Shown here piece by piece: positions 48,310 through 61,970 of a stretch of 64,000 nt of DNA. Under the pieces are notes generated by a model. It was given only the letters and a program-made list of their open reading frames with translations. It searched no databases and had not been told where the DNA came from. Within the stretch, counting starts at the first letter, position 1. Every line of letters begins with the position of its first letter. Origin of the DNA: Ligula intestinalis (taxonomy: Eukaryota; Platyhelminthes; Cestoda; Diphyllobothriidea; Diphyllobothriidae); assembly GCA_036362985.1 (NCBI GenBank), contig JAYGXS010000009.1, positions 11,152,955 to 11,216,954 of the forward strand. Reading direction: 5' to 3'. Both the position numbers and the translations under genes were made by a program.

Positions 48310-50099
48310 ATTAACATAGTTTGGAAAGAAGATAAGGGTGCTGATACTTATAGCGGGAACAGCTCTGCGGAATGGGCAAGGATCCATAGCCAGCGGATGA
48401 CAGCATGCGCGCAATTGAGCATCTCCGTTTGCCCTTACGATATTGTGTCGGTAATTCACATCTACATTTCGCTATCATTCAGAAGAAGGCGAAGGAGGCT
48501 TTAGGAAGATTAAGATCGGCCATATTAGGAGTCGAGAGTTCGCCTGATGTCGTGGTTTATCGGACACCGCATGTGGAATGCATCGGGAAGTCGCCAGTTA
48601 TCACGTTATGGTTGCCAGTTTGTACGGTAGAGCAGAATAATTGCACGCTGAAATAGGACCAACTGTTCTTCACCTTTTCAATAGCATTAGAAAACAATAA
48701 ACTCCCTTACGTGTCCTGATCGGCCCACATCTGTCTTGTCGTCTTTAGGTAGACATATGCTGGCTGGAGTTTTCAGCCCCTTTCTTAGCATTCTGTCATC
48801 GATTTTATTGGTTCCTACTTGTCTAAACGCAGCCAGAAGGTCTTAATAATTAAAAGCTACTCGATTTCTCAGCCGATCACATGCAGCGTATTTCAAAGGA
48901 ACTTATTTAGGTCTCCTCCGAAATAATTCTACATGAATGAAATGTAACAATATCCAACAACTGAGAAAATTTAATTTATGATGATGATTTTAAGTGTATT
49001 TACTCACAGTCAACACTTGCGCTGATAAAGGAAACGCATACTTGCGTACGCTCTCACGTTGGGTCACTACTTGAAAAAAAATGTATATACATATATAAAG
49101 TGTTTTAGTCCTACCAAGCTTCCTGGACTCATCATGCTTAAAAATCGTCCAATCTTAGAATGATTTACGATGATGGATTTAGGTCTAACTTCCACGAAGA
49201 AGCCTGCATTACTGCCTCATTCGGATTGAATTTCTTCAAAGACCGTACAGATATGCGGCTTTATATCACATAATTATTTCCTTCCTCCCTTCTCGAAATA
49301 TGTTACATCATCTAGATGCAGCATTTCTTATACAGGAAGATGTCAGCTGTCTAAAACTAAGGCCCAATCATTCCCACATTTTCGGCAGGAGCAGAAAACT
49401 ATCAACACTCTTAGTTCACTGATCGACCTGAATCTATCCTTTCGTCTTTAGGCAGACATTTGCTGGATGGAGTTCTCAGCCCCCCTCCCCCCTCGGCCAA
49501 AGTGAGATTTGTGATTATATGTGCACTACCACCATTTTTCTTAAAATTCCATTGGGTAGTATGGGAAAAGTCATGCATTTAAGGCGGATTAAACCAGAAT
49601 GGATGGACTCGCAAAATTCGTAGACTGGAACCCTGGGCCAAATGCTGCCTGCAGCTTCTTTACGAACGGGATTCAGCACTGTTGTCCTTTGTCTCCGCAG
49701 ACCATTAATAGTTGACATCAGAGACTTAAAAAAAGCAGAATCTCAAGAGAAACCGGACACCGCGTACAATATGGGTCATTTTAAACTATCATGACGTCCG
49801 CTATCCCTTCACCATGCCAACATTTCGTCGAACTCTACCATTATCATGGCAAAGAACAAGCGATCGTTTCTTTATTTTTACCAAGGAGCTTTTTAGTTGT
49901 GTGACTGGAACATTTTTCCCATGGGTGTAATGATACGGCGTTTGGCGGTAGCGGGTGAAAATGCATCGAAGTTTAACCAAAGTAGAAAGTGAACTGCAGT
50001 GCCTAACTTATGAGGGTCAACTAGAGAGACTTTGCTCTCTCTCTACCATGGAACAAGCAGTGGAGGCCTATTGTCATCATCTATGAATTGATCGCAGCA
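48310..50099. other. Unassigned sequence
   Basis: Mixed composition. An open frame at 48,405-48,656 (83 codons) has no recognised domain. If the LTR at 47,626 is real, this would be its internal region, but no gag motif is visible. Confidence 0.4.
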
Positions 50100-50580
50100 C
50101 TAGACCTTGTTCTATCTTAAACTAGAAAAAGAAGACACCTGCTGTCATTGACCAAAGATTTTCTTACCTGGCGATCGCAACTGTAAGCATCAGTCTCCGA
50201 AGTCCACCCAAAACCGTGTTATAAGTGTTGTCCCCCAAGGATCCGTCTTACGACCGTTACTTCTCCTCCTCTTCGTCTATATCAACCGTCTTTGCAGTGT
50301 TATCCTGTTTTCTGACGGTGTCACACACTGACGAACGATCCGGTTTGACAACCAAAGACAAGCCCTTCAACAGAGTCTCAACCGACATGAAACCTGGTCT
50401 GTCCGATGGCTCTTGAATAATAAAGCTAGAGATTTGGAGTTTAAAAGAATCCGTACCACAAGGACCTGTGCGGAGGATGGTTTCTTCCTGTATCTTCGCG
50501 ATGGGTTGTTCGTTTCAACTGATGAGGAAGAGAAGGACATCCGTGCCCTAAAAACCTCCTAGCTTAAACCATCTTCTTAG
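50100..50580 (+). pseudogene. CR1/Jockey-like RT relic (blocks 4-7)
   Basis: Plus strand reads VVPQGSVLRPLLLLLFVYIN (usual GVPQGSVLGPLLFLLYIN), then VILFSDGVTH*RTIR where the FADD active site has become FSDG, then LQQSLNRHETWSVRWLLN (usual W..W.L.F), then EEEKDI. An in-frame stop follows the active site. This differs from the arm copies and the spacer element and is a third non-LTR insertion. Confidence 0.8.
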
Positions 50581-53500
50581 CGTCTGCAGGTGTCTACAAT
50601 ACACCAAGCTATCAACTCAAGAATCCCGTTAAGTTTCATACAATGAACCTGGTGTGCAAAGGTAAGAAACATATTTTGGCTGGCTCAGATTTCGACAAAG
50701 CCAAATGCAAGACCCCTAAATTGATAGAGAGTCCGTCAAATGTCCAAATATCAGATGTCTACGATAAGCAGCATTGTGGATTTAACAGGAAATTTTGCAC
50801 TGCGTTCTGGCCAAAGAATGCTTATTGAGCTAGTGCTGTTTATGCCGTTTAAGACAGCTGCATTCACCCATAATACTTATTTTCTTACTCACTCTAGGCA
50901 CCTGTGAAAATACAATAATAATAATTCCCTATAATTGCTGTGGAAGTGTTGTTTTGACTTTTTTATCCAAAGTCCAAAACCACCCGATGGACAGATATGA
51001 AACCTTTACTAATCACCGTTATTGTAGGTACTGTAGCCTACCAATTCAGCACAAATTCCTAATCAAGATTAGAATAGTCAAATAGATACAACGCTGCGTC
51101 TTGCACCGAAAGAAACCAAAGGCCACGAGAGGGTATTAAGACCAAATACGTTTATTGGGTTTTGAATCAAGGCAATTTGTTCCAGCTCTTCAAGGCGAGT
51201 TCTAGGTAGACGTCCTAAAATAAAATTTATAAAAAAACACCAAATGCTGGTGCTTCATTTATACCGAGTTGGCAAGCATTTTGGATGAATATCACAAAAA
51301 ATTACTTAGAACTTACGTTTTTGCAGGTATTCGAGGTTCTTTTAGCTCCTTGCCGGCTTGTATATATAATTTTTCATCACCTAAAAAGTCTGAAATATAA
51401 AAAGTGGTTATGCACGTGGCGATAACTCATGTAAGCGTTGCTCATTAAAACAAACTTTGTTTCCTGAATTGTTCTCAGAATGCTTCGACAAAATGCTGGC
51501 AGCACAGATGATATATAGAAGGGTGATGCGCTTTTGCATATACAGTGGTCGCTACAGACCATGTAATTTTCCTAAATTTGTATACGTTTGATGATTACTC
51601 CAATAACAGTGTGAATTTATTTAAAAAAACATATAACTTATCATGAAGAGCATAAGGCAAATTTAGTACTGAAAAGAACTATAGGAATCACAAAGTGTTC
51701 GTCAAGGAAAGTAAAATGTTCTCGATAATCCCTTGGTTCTAGAGGCGTAAAAAGAGCTCTTAATTAGAACAATAAATTAAGATATTGTGTTACGTTGATA
51801 AACCTGATGCAACCACCTTCTTTAAAATGAAATAATTTTTCGTTAGTCAAAATATTCTTTACACTTTGTTCTTGCCGGTTAAGTATTGATTGAATGTAAT
51901 CGAAAAAAGTGCGTCATGATTTTCCTTATTTTCTCTATGTTCATTGATCAATTCATAAATTGTGCATCTGTTCGACGTTTACACCATAAACTTTAAAATT
52001 AGGTATACATAAAGAGTATTAACAGAAATAAATTGTTTTTGGAAATAAGTTCTTAGAATGATGACCATGCTGCTCATTTGTCGAAATGCCTCAAAACAGC
52101 AAACCACATTGTCAAGAGTGAATTATGTCACCAGTGGAACTCTGAAACTACTATTTTTAAGATTATTAAAAGACGTTTCATAAAAGGTAACCTCTTAGAA
52201 ATTGCTTTGCTTAGATCTTCGGATGACGAACTTCTGCGTATGTTACTTTTTTTCAACGTAATGTCATAATGAAATTTGAGAATTTTGAGAATTTTTATAT
52301 GATTCCTGAAGATAAACGATTTAACTTGACTGGAGATAAAAGAACTTTCTTTTTTCTTTATAATGGATTACCTTCGGCATAAGAAGATAAATTCCACTTT
52401 CAGATATATACTGGCAAATCAAAAACACTGGAAATATACAATGCCATTTCACGAAATACTTATAATTCTTTTGTCAGTTCCGTTTCTTAATAAAGTAAAA
52501 GTGAAACGCAAAGTATACAAAAAATATTTTTCAATACGACTTTAATTCAATAAGCAGTTACTTGTCTTTAATATGCGAGAACGTGTCAGACATTTGTTTT
52601 TTATTAAAGCACATTAGAGGTTCATTACTGCACTCAAACAAACCCTCTGCTTTTATTTCATTTTGTGCACAAAACATAAACAGAATAGCTAAATATAATT
52701 TCTTAAAACAACTGTAAAATGTTACTGCAAACGAATTTCCTTCTTTTAACTTGGTTTCACTTCAACGTGAATAAATTTGTATAAACTTTCATAGTTATGA
52801 AAGGAATATATTCTATATCTATTTTGCTTATTTTGGAGTTCATTCTCAGTATTATCAACATTAACGTGCAGTTTGGTTCTCTTTTTTGTAATAGCATAAA
52901 GAATTCCTTCCATATGAGACTACTTCCAATTTCCCCAAAACGAAATGTTATTTCTCTTAATAAGCCTAAATAAAATGACGATTTAACTAAGTAAAAGGCT
53001 TTCAAAAAATTCAATAAACTTAATGAATCACAATAGTGTTTTCAAATATATGCTTAAGAGTCCAGCCAAATTTCATAATTAGCATTGCATGGTCTTTGGC
53101 GGCTGTTGTACAGTACGGGCCAAAAATAATACAACTCTCATGACGAAATTTGACTTGGTAGTTAAGCATATAATTGTCCCACAATTTTGATTCAATAACT
53201 GGATACATTAATGAAAAAGCCTTTTAGTTAAGAAAATCACCAGTTAAGTAACGTTTATTAAGAGAAATGGGCATTAATGAAGTGAGAATTGGAGTCGTCT
53301 TCGACCAAATAAATTTCCAATGTTATGACGTATGACAGAACCAAACATTTATTAATGTGTTATACTTTCGAGCAACTCCAAAATAAGTGAAAAGGTATGA
53401 AATATTTCTCTGCCAGAACCTAAGTTGTTTAGGTAGAAGTGAGTTAAGTTTGAAGGAATCGCATTTGTTTTCGGAAACAAGGAGGAATTTTAGTTTTCAA

Positions 53501-53785
53501 TAACTTTTTTGGTATTCTGTGAAGTTTTTTTGCCACAAAATGGAGTAATAAATTGGTATGACAAATTTGTTTTACCGTAGCGATAACTATGGGGATGAGC
53601 TTGATATAGAAACGGAAAGGTGCGATATACGTCCACATTTTGGCGCTTGGCTGTGCAGTCGAAATGTCGAATCTTATCTTTGTAAAGCTGATTTTGTCCG
53701 CTTTATGAAAAATGACTGCTGAAGGGCTGGCGATTAATTATTTAGCCTTGATGTAAGCAAAGCCACTTTATTCCGAATTATAACC
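50581..53785. other. Long unassigned AT-rich stretch
   Basis: Only short open frames without domains. A segment near 53,555-53,600 resembles 55,010-55,050 (TTGTTTTACCG..GATAACTATG), hinting at a further dispersed repeat on both sides of the Tc1-like element. Confidence 0.45.
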
Positions 53786-53789
53786 ATAC

Positions 53790-54620
53790 AACAGTGCTCA
53801 GAAGAAGAATCCTGGACTAAAACGGTCTAAAACAAAAGAGGATGACGATTTTATTCGTCAAACATTAAAAATATACCATTATATGCCCATAACCGCTATT
53901 CACAGGGAAGATCTGTCAGTGTTCTCTCACACCCTAGTTAGGAAAAGAATGCGGGAATTTGGCCACATTAGCGAATAGCTACGGGTATGCCATTTTTAAG
54001 AAGTAGGAATATTAAGGAACGTTTCCTATTTGCACATGAAAACATTAGTCACAGACGTTTATTTTGGAAAAACATTTCATTCTGTGATGAAGGTGCCTTC
54101 ATAGACAAGTCCACAATGTCGACTTATTAGGACATATGCGGAAAGAACTTTCCCAAATAACATACTTCTTCGATATCACCTTTCAAGAACTGTCGACGCC
54201 TCGTGTGTGGATGGCGATCAAGTTCGGTGAGCGACCAATCTGGCGGTCTACGAAAGAGAACATTAACAGTTTGGTCTATGTCAATATTGTCAAAGATGTA
54301 TATGGTTATAATGACATTCACAGGCGTGAAATGTATACTAAAGTGCCACAAGACAATGCCCCCAATCACCGATCAATGGGGTTTACTTATAATTTACCTA
54401 AGGACTTTAATCTTATTTTCGAATACTACAGCCGGCCTTTCTTCATGCGGCCTGCGAAAAATGCTCAGCCCACTCAAAAGTCCCAACCTCAATCCAATAC
54501 AAAATCTATTCATCTTAATCAAGTGTAACTGGCAGGACTCTCTGACATACCTTTCAATGGAAAATAAATTGGCGTTCGTTCATAATAATTATATGGACCA
54601 AACTGTCATTATCAACATCA
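53790..54620 (+). pseudogene. Tc1/mariner-type transposase relic
   Basis: Three frames must be combined. 54,008-54,100 reads NIKERFLFAHENISHR and WKNISFCDEGAF, the region of the first catalytic Asp (usual WSDES.F). 54,200-54,380 contains an interrupted VWMAIKFG (usual VWGAIS) and then VPQDNAPNH, the second Asp (usual QQDNAPCH). 54,450-54,510 reads KSPNLNPIQNLF, where the usual SPDLNPIEN has lost the third catalytic Glu (E to Q). Such enzymes move DNA by cut and paste at TA sites. Terminal repeats were not found. Confidence 0.75.
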
Positions 54621-54982
54621 TAATGATAATTCCCAGTCGAATCACTACTGTTATACACGCTAAAGGACATGTAACTCAATATAAGTATGTTACATATTTA
54701 ATACATTTCCTCATGTTGTCTTTTTATTCTATTTTCTTACAAGTTTGTCATTTATATAGCGAAGTTTTATTCCCGACCTGTCCTACTGCCTTTTTCGGAC
54801 TTAACAGGTTTTAGTAAAACACATTAGTTCTAAGATAATAAACGATACTTAATCTATCGAAATATGCCTTCCCTTTTATGGATTTATTTTTCCATTTACG
54901 CAGTATAACTTTCGTGTCCGTTAGGTAAATAATTTGCGAGCTGCAACGGCTTTCATGCAGACTTGACGGTGTTGCGTCATCT

Positions 54983-55545
54983 TTGGTGACTAATGTATGT
55001 AAGAGAAAGTTGTTTTACCGCACAGATAACTATGAGCGTGAGGGTAATTGCATTTATTTACGGCATCTGTTGAATCAATTTGTTTGGGAGTTTAGATCGC
55101 AAAACGTTCGCATTGACTTTAAGGCAGTCACCGATCGGGTACAGGAAGTAGATCCTTATCGGATGGCTTTTTCACCAAATGCGACCTCTTACAAAAACCT
55201 GTGCGCACTTCAAACGAAACGCAATATCGTTTTTAGATACAACTAAAAAGAATCAAATTGTCAACTGATTAAATCCTTGTTTCATTCGATGTGGTATCGT
55301 TCTTCACCTCGATCGCTCTGGATTTAGAAAGACATTGGACCGAAGCACTAGCTCAAACCTACATTATTTATGCTCATGCAAATACTTTACTCAAACTACT
55401 AGATCTTTGTCTCGAAACCAACTTTTCCTTCTCCGATCATTGCAACCAGCATCTTAACAGGCCTCCCATGGGTTCGTGCATATGTGGTTTTCTGGCCAAA
55501 GCTGTAATGCAAAAGTTGGATATTTATCAACAAAAGTAAAACGTT
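54983..55545 (+). pseudogene. Penelope-like RT palm fragment
   Basis: From about 55,290 the plus strand reads SFDVVSFFTSIALDLE (bridged by one frame change; usual DVVSLFTSIP), LLKLLDLCLETNFSF, RPPMGSCICGFLAKAVMQKL (usual GTPMGSPISGxxAEAVMQ). These are the first palm blocks of a PLE RT. The YVDD part is not readable. The frame before it (54,983-55,246) is unassigned and may be its 5' part. Confidence 0.75.
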
Positions 55546-58400
55546 TGCTGGTACAAGCAGAATCATGTATACCTGGTCTAAAAGAAGCCAAATTCGTCTT
55601 TTTCATGGAGTAAATTGACATTGCAAAGAAAGGTTGATAGATACCTTCTCTATATGTTTACCTTTTCCATTGAACTACTGGTATATGACTCTTTAAATTA
55701 CTTAAGCATAAAGAATCATATTCTGATCTCATTCTACATTTTAAAATTAACACTCACTCTGTCACAAAATATGGTCTACTAAAACATACTGCTCAGGTAA
55801 TAAAGCAGAAAGTATATACCCCTTTCAACTATTCTAGATACCCACGAAGCAATAAGAATCCAAACAAAAAGGCATTTCCAACAAAAGGGCCACCCAGGCG
55901 TCAAAAGCAAGGAGCTGCCGAAATGTCCTAAGCATGCATAAGTTGTCTGAGCTTGTTAAAAACAATTTAAAACAACGTTGAATCCACGTAGTACACAAGG
56001 TTTCAACCCTTCCACAGCTTTTAAATTCAAAGGGAATTTTTCGTGTAACTACAAATGTGCGACCCCTATTTGAAGGAAGCCCATATATATCCCATCGGCT
56101 CTGTCGCTATGAAATACGCATGCCGTTTCCTGATATTTCGTGGCAAACAATTCAGTCCGGCATCTTTTACATCCACTTGTTCGATAAATACACTTATTTA
56201 TGGGGGTGATTTCCTTGCGATTGCACAATAATATCTTACTTTCGAGCCGTATTTGCATCCGTCAGCCCTCAGAGGTCTTCCCTGCCCCTAACGCTAACAA
56301 CTCTGAGAATTGACAAATGTGTCTTACTCCTATCTATTCCGAGGCTTGATTATGTGTAGTCCTGGGTGGATAATCAGCACCTGCTCACTGATGAGGATAT
56401 AGTGTAGTTTTACTTAAAGTGTTTTGCATGCTGCATGGGCTTTGCCCACGGAATTCTAAAAATACCCTTTTAATACTGAAAGGCCGCCATATGGGATAAC
56501 TTGAGGTGAGAAATTTGAAGTATAGAGCATTTTGCGTTATCGAAACTGAATCAACTCCCCTTGTAACTCATGACCTGATTACTGTTTGCGGCAGAGTATT
56601 GCCTACTGGAGTTTCGACACATAGTAAGAAGAAAAAACTGATCCCTATCATAAAGGAAATATTGATCTCGGTTCTGATTACTCGGTGTTTTCAGCTATGC
56701 AATTAACAGTTTTTCTCAACTACTAACCTGTATTGCTTAGAGAAGTACATATAAAGTAGTGCTGGCCTTTACCAGGCATTATGTTGGTATTAAAGGACAA
56801 CAATATTGTGTAAGTTGGTAAATAGATTGTTCCGCCATCATTAAAAAATAACGATCTAAAATAAGAAGTGACAAAGGCTAACACCAACGATGCACTTTTT
56901 TAATTATTGGTCTCGAAATATAACTACGCCTTTAAAGGAATACGAACCACTTAAGGGTACAAAACGATCAGTCGCATTTATGTCGTCCGACAAAAAGACA
57001 ATATGAAGTTTGTGTTGTACATTTAGAAAAAAATTATATTGATTTCAATGTTTGAAAGTATTTTTTATTTTAACTTAGATGCGTTTTTTACTTGTGGGGA
57101 AAACTATACGCGCTGGTTTGTCTACGTTAATTTAATGAAGAACGAGTTTTTGATTTAGCTTCAACTTTCAAGAAAAATCGAAGCCTGGCAATGCAATGAT
57201 TTAAAAAATGCCTAAATGCTGTTTTTACCCCATATTTTATTTAGCGCATTTGCCCTAAAGGAAAGAATAGCTGATTAGAGATTAAACTGACAAGGTAAAT
57301 TTTATGAAACTTTAAATAAATCGTTTAAGAAATATTTTTTGCTTCTTGATCTGGATTACCCATTTCATGTGTAAAAAATGAAACCATGGTTTTAAAATAG
57401 AAAAAAAATGTGTTTGTTGTTACCTTATTGCCTTCAGAAACGCTCTTTAGATGCATACGACTGCATAGGGTATTACGCAGGTCGCGCGTGTACTCTGAGC
57501 TAATTGGGTTTATTGATACGTTGACGCATACAATTAGAAATCATTGAGGCATAATAAGTCAGAAGTTTAAACTTTACTCAATTATATGTGTTACTCAGTG
57601 AACAGCTATCAATGTATTTATTGTTTGTCTCTCAAATAAAAATTTCAAAATGTTACAGAGAGCTGTTTCAAAAACCTGCAGCGCAGTTTGGCACAATGAT
57701 AGCCAATTTAACATATTTTTTTAAATACCTATCATTTTTTTAGTTCCTTAATATAGAGGCACCACTGTCATTTAAAAATTGAATATATGTTTCAATTAAT
57801 CATTTACTCTTTATTTGTGCTGTTTAATTTATATTATTTACAATTGACAGCTAACCAAACCTTTATTCTATTATAAACTTACGCATAAAGGAAGCAAATG
57901 TTTACTTAAATCTCACCAAATGTGTCAACCCGGGAGATCTCTTGAAAAACGCAAAAAAATAGTTGAAGCTTTAGGTTAACGTTGCACTATTTCCTATATT
58001 CGTATATCCATATACGAATTATATTGGTTTTTCATATTTTTGTAATTTTTGGTAACACCTGCCTTGCTCTTATATTCGCCTTCACCAATTTCTTAGCACA
58101 AAATAGTTATACAGTTATCGCACACAGTAATACAGGAATAGAGCGGAATTTAACATGTGATGGCTTGCTCAGTGTCAAATGTACAACAAATCCATGTTTA
58201 GCACCCACAGATGAATGATCGCTAACCACGCTGGGATATGTTTTCGAACACTTTTTGACCAATGCCGACTCTTGCGATCTATATATCATGCCCCAAAGGC
58301 CCGTGTTAGGAAATATATGCCCATAGATGTGTTCTGGGCTGGTCTGGATAGGAGTAGTCTAGAATAGTACGTGGGCGTTGGCTGCTGGGAAGGTGGTTGC
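55546..58400. other. Unassigned AT-rich stretch
   Basis: Probably includes decayed remains of the PLE above up to about 55,950. The rest has no recognised feature. Confidence 0.45.
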
Positions 58401-58499
58401 TACAGCTTGACTCAGGCGCCTCCATAGGAGTTCGCTTGGTTACTCCCCTTGAAATAGGACCCTGATAAATATTATCTTATTCTCTGCGGTTAGCATTAA

Positions 58500-59345
58500 G
58501 GGTTTTGGCGGACTTTCAGCGATGTTCTGCGTGGTAAATCGACTGGGATACCCACTTTTTCAAAATACGCCTCCAAAAATCGTTAGCTCTTCTTCGATGC
58601 GATCAGTCGAGCATCGATCTTTGTGTCAAACATCGGATAAAATTACGTTTGAAATTAAAAAGCGCAAAGCTAACAAAATGGACCACGTTTTCTTGTGGTA
58701 TACCTGACGTTTAAAATCCCCCCCTCAGCCATTTTACTCAGTAGCACATCAAAGAATGGGAGCGATCCGGATTGATCTTCTTCTAATTTAATCTTGATAG
58801 ACGATGGTACGTCAGATTTAAAATATTTTTAGGAGCTAAAAGGTTAGCTTGGTGTGATCCAACCGCAAATATATCATCTGCCTAACGTATGTAGCACGTC
58901 AGATTTAGTCATTGATGGCTAACTTTCGCAGCTTCTGCTTCGCCCGTGAATATAAATGCTAGAAGCGAACCCAGAGGCGAGCCCGTAGCTACTCCGTCTA
59001 ACTGACTGTACATGTTGTCAAAAAGGAATATTAGCATGGTAAATTTAAGTTTTTATTTCTTGGGTGTATTTCTGATATTTGTATGTCCTGGAAGTTCGAG
59101 TTAATGGATGCACACCTATAATTTACTGTTTCCGTGACCGGCACGTACGTGAACAGGGAGGAGACATCCAGTAAAAGCATCACTTTTCCGTTTAGGCCGA
59201 GGTCTTTCACACCGTGCACGAATTAAAAGGTGTCTCGGAGACTGTGTGGCACTTGTAGACTCTGTATGTATTAAAGTGTATGTAAGCCATTTAGCGGTCG
59301 TATGATATGGTTAATTGCTCATACCTAGGATGGAACAAACGGGTA
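58500..59345 (-). pseudogene. Penelope-like RT relic of a second lineage
   Basis: Minus strand from 59,345: HTTAKWLTYTLIH (usual STP.Y.LAK.L), KVMLLLDVSSLFTYVPVTET (palm block with the catalytic D), LFDNMYSQLDGVATGSPLGS, then YIR*ADDIFAVG with the active-site ADD at about 58,872-58,880, followed by a thumb remnant with VSFALFNFKRNFIRCLTQR. Stops and shifts interrupt it. The wording (VATGSPLG, VPVTETV) sets it apart from the other PLE copies in the window. Confidence 0.82.
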
Positions 59346-61280
59346 AGCCATTTTTGCGAATTTTTGGTAAAGCATACAAAGGAGGTTTGTGCTTGTCGAC
59401 GGGACGGGGACACTGTAAGCCGTATTTACTCAGGATACCATCTTTTCAATGTGATTTCAGACACTCACCCAAGGTGCAAAATGTTCCATTCTAGCGCACC
59501 TGGTAGGCTCATACAATCACATGGAAGCCAAATAAGCCTTAAGATTTTTCCACAAAGTACAGTAGTTGTCTTAGTATTGGTTGTACTCGGAACACTAAAA
59601 TCATCAGGTCGAATCCCCGACTGGACGTGAAAGGCATAAGTCAGCACCAGGAGTAGGTTATTGCGTGCATAACTCCATATTGCTGTAGCAGGTGAAAGCG
59701 CCCATTATCGAAGCTTGAACTAGTGCGGACTGCGTCCAGCAAGACCAGATGTAGTCGACTGTGTGTTGTCTGGGGGTGATGACAGTTGCTTGAACATGAT
59801 TGTGAACAGAGCTCAACTGTTCTGACATTGGTGTTTTGCAATCGCCCAAACGGATGTTGCCTGTGGAGGTTTTTGTTACATCGGCCGAGAGATGGTGTTT
59901 TCAAGTGGTAGTTATGTAGGCGTTCTTATTTGGCCGCAAGTGTACACGCATACGTGTGCGAACGTGCGAACGTGACATAATAAAATGAAGTTAATCGACG
60001 GGTCCGCCGACATGCCAGAGAACAAGGTGCGTTGACTCACCTGTTATAGAGTAGCTAGAAGCACCCGCGAGGTAAAGCCTCAGGAGACGGGGGCGCCAGT
60101 AAAAGAAAGCATTGTACAAGTTGTTTCTGATGACATGGCTTAGGCGCAGCGAGCCTTGGACAACAAACGGCGGAAAAGCATTAAGACTGTCCACTTCAGA
60201 ACCTTTTAAGCTACTGAAACTATGGGACAGCGTCTGTTGATTGCGGCAAAAGCGGCTGCCACCAAGCTCCGCCGACAGGTCCTGAGCACCCAAAAAGAAC
60301 TTCGACATGGCGCCGCAGGTACATTGACAAAAGTCGCTAGTCGACAACCAGCATCTTATCACATCAGCCGACTATAATTTCCCCCTAACGCTGATCAGCT
60401 TTAACCCCATTTCCCCCTTTTCCTCTTCTGAAAACCCTTCTAATTTTACCATCCCGCCTAGTTTATCTACTGAATTACCATATAAGTGTATCCGACATTA
60501 AGAAACTAGCGGTGATGCCAGCCTTGAGGGAACTTCTGACACCCGAGTAACAGATCTGCTAGTGTAACCGAAGCAATTATTTATGGATATACATTTAGCG
60601 TCCGTTGTGAAGTTTAATTAAAAAAACGCGTCACCCACAATTACTGTCCGATTTGTGCCAGCTTTTCTCAAAAATGCATATTGACCAGATGACCGCAAAA
60701 CTTAAATGGACGCTCACCATATTTACAACAGACAACAAACCTTATAGTTTGTGCATACTGTATAAGAAACCGTATACCCGATCCTATCGAGGCGCATGCT
60801 TGCGTTTCTGGAACTGCTAGAGTCCTTGTTTATTAACACTAAATACAACTCGTAGATTTCTCAGCCTGTATTTATAATATATCAAAAAAACGTGGATAGT
60901 CCGACCATCACTTTCTTGGCTGTAAAGGCTATTACTTGTTGACCGTGGAGATCTAAATAACGCAACTGACGAATGTCTTAGAAGGATCACGATCAAGGTC
61001 TTTGCAGGGAGGAGGACGAAGACAGATCGTGCACAAGATCTACTTATTTAGTGTTCTGAGCTTTTGATCTTATACCGGAGCCCATATTCAGACGTTAGAT
61101 GTCGGAATTGACACTGCAGACATTGTGTTGCTTTTTGCCTAACCATCGTTTGCTCACCCGGCATTTGCTTTGATTTTTAAATGATGTTGGCTATCTTCTA
61201 GCTCGGACGTATACCTCAATATATTGTGGCCTATTTATTCTGGCGGCTTGTGTGCTGCAACGTGTTTTAACTTTTTAAAA
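59346..61280. other. Unassigned sequence
   Basis: Mixed composition. A minus-strand open frame of 123 codons (59,991-60,362; LSAELGGSRFCRNQ near its middle) has no recognised domain and no other copy here. At 60,700-60,830 the plus strand reads TTDNKPYSLCILYKKPY, which might be a retroelement remnant but is too short to assign. Confidence 0.4.
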
Positions 61281-61282
61281 AT

Positions 61283-61412
61283 ACGTTAGAACGCAGATAC
61301 GTTTGTGGCACACGGGATTATTGCTGTTGAAACGACGAACTTGATTTGAGCTGGTGGCCTATTTGAATACTGCATTTTGCAGTAATTCAATTGAACACCG
61401 CCGCACCAGGAT
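61283..61412 (-). repeat. Inverted repeat pair, left copy
   Basis: Reverse complement of 61,503-61,617. Shared text includes GCCACAAACGTA, TCAAnTnnGT and GGTGTTCAnnTTGA. Read on the minus strand it encodes part of the same RT-like segment as 61,503 onward. Confidence 0.75.
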
Positions 61413-61502
61413 ATCAAACAGATACTGAATCCATTTGCTTCAAACATCTTATTCACAATAGAGGTGAAAACATATGAACAATTACCATTCCTCCATGTAT
61501 TG

Positions 61503-61970
61503 GTGCGCTGGTGTTCAGCTTGACTACTGCAAACTACATTATTTAGAAAGACCAACAGCGCGAATCAAGTACTCCGTTTAAACAGCCATCACTTCATGCG
61601 CCACAAACGTAACTGCGTTCGTATTCTTTTTCAAAGGTTTGGAACACGCTGGAGCATACAAGCTGCCAGAAGATCTAAACAACAATATCTTCACGAACTC
61701 TTTCGAGCTAGTGGATACCTAAATTCATTAGTAAATCAAAGCAAGCGCCGACTGAACAAACGATGCTTAGTAAAAAAGCAACCCAAAGTCTCGAAAGCCA
61801 TTTCCTACACCCCAGCTTTGCAGATGGGCTCTTGTAAGATTTCGAAAGCACAGAGTAATACAGTGATTGATCTTGTGCTCGAGAGGTCTTCTTTGTCGTC
61901 AATGCAATTTATGTATGTTAACTGTGAAGCCTACTATTTATGGGATTTATGGGATAAATAGAGACGCAAA
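61503..61970 (+). pseudogene. PLE-like RT thumb fragment
   Basis: An open frame (61,596-61,961, 121 codons) contains AARRSKQQYLHELFRASGYL and NSLVNQSKRR. The pattern, charged residues then E..YL.ELF..SGYP..F, is that of PLE and related RT thumbs. Its start overlaps the inverted repeat with 61,283-61,412. The C-terminal part of the frame is not recognised. Confidence 0.5.

Noticed and set aside
48126..48504. Poly-Leu, poly-Thr and poly-Ser open frames
   Set aside because: Products of the (AGT)n microsatellite read in different frames.
59991..60362. 123-codon minus-strand open frame as a gene
   Set aside because: It is long for random sequence but has no domain, no splice context and no second copy; I could not support it beyond an unassigned open frame.
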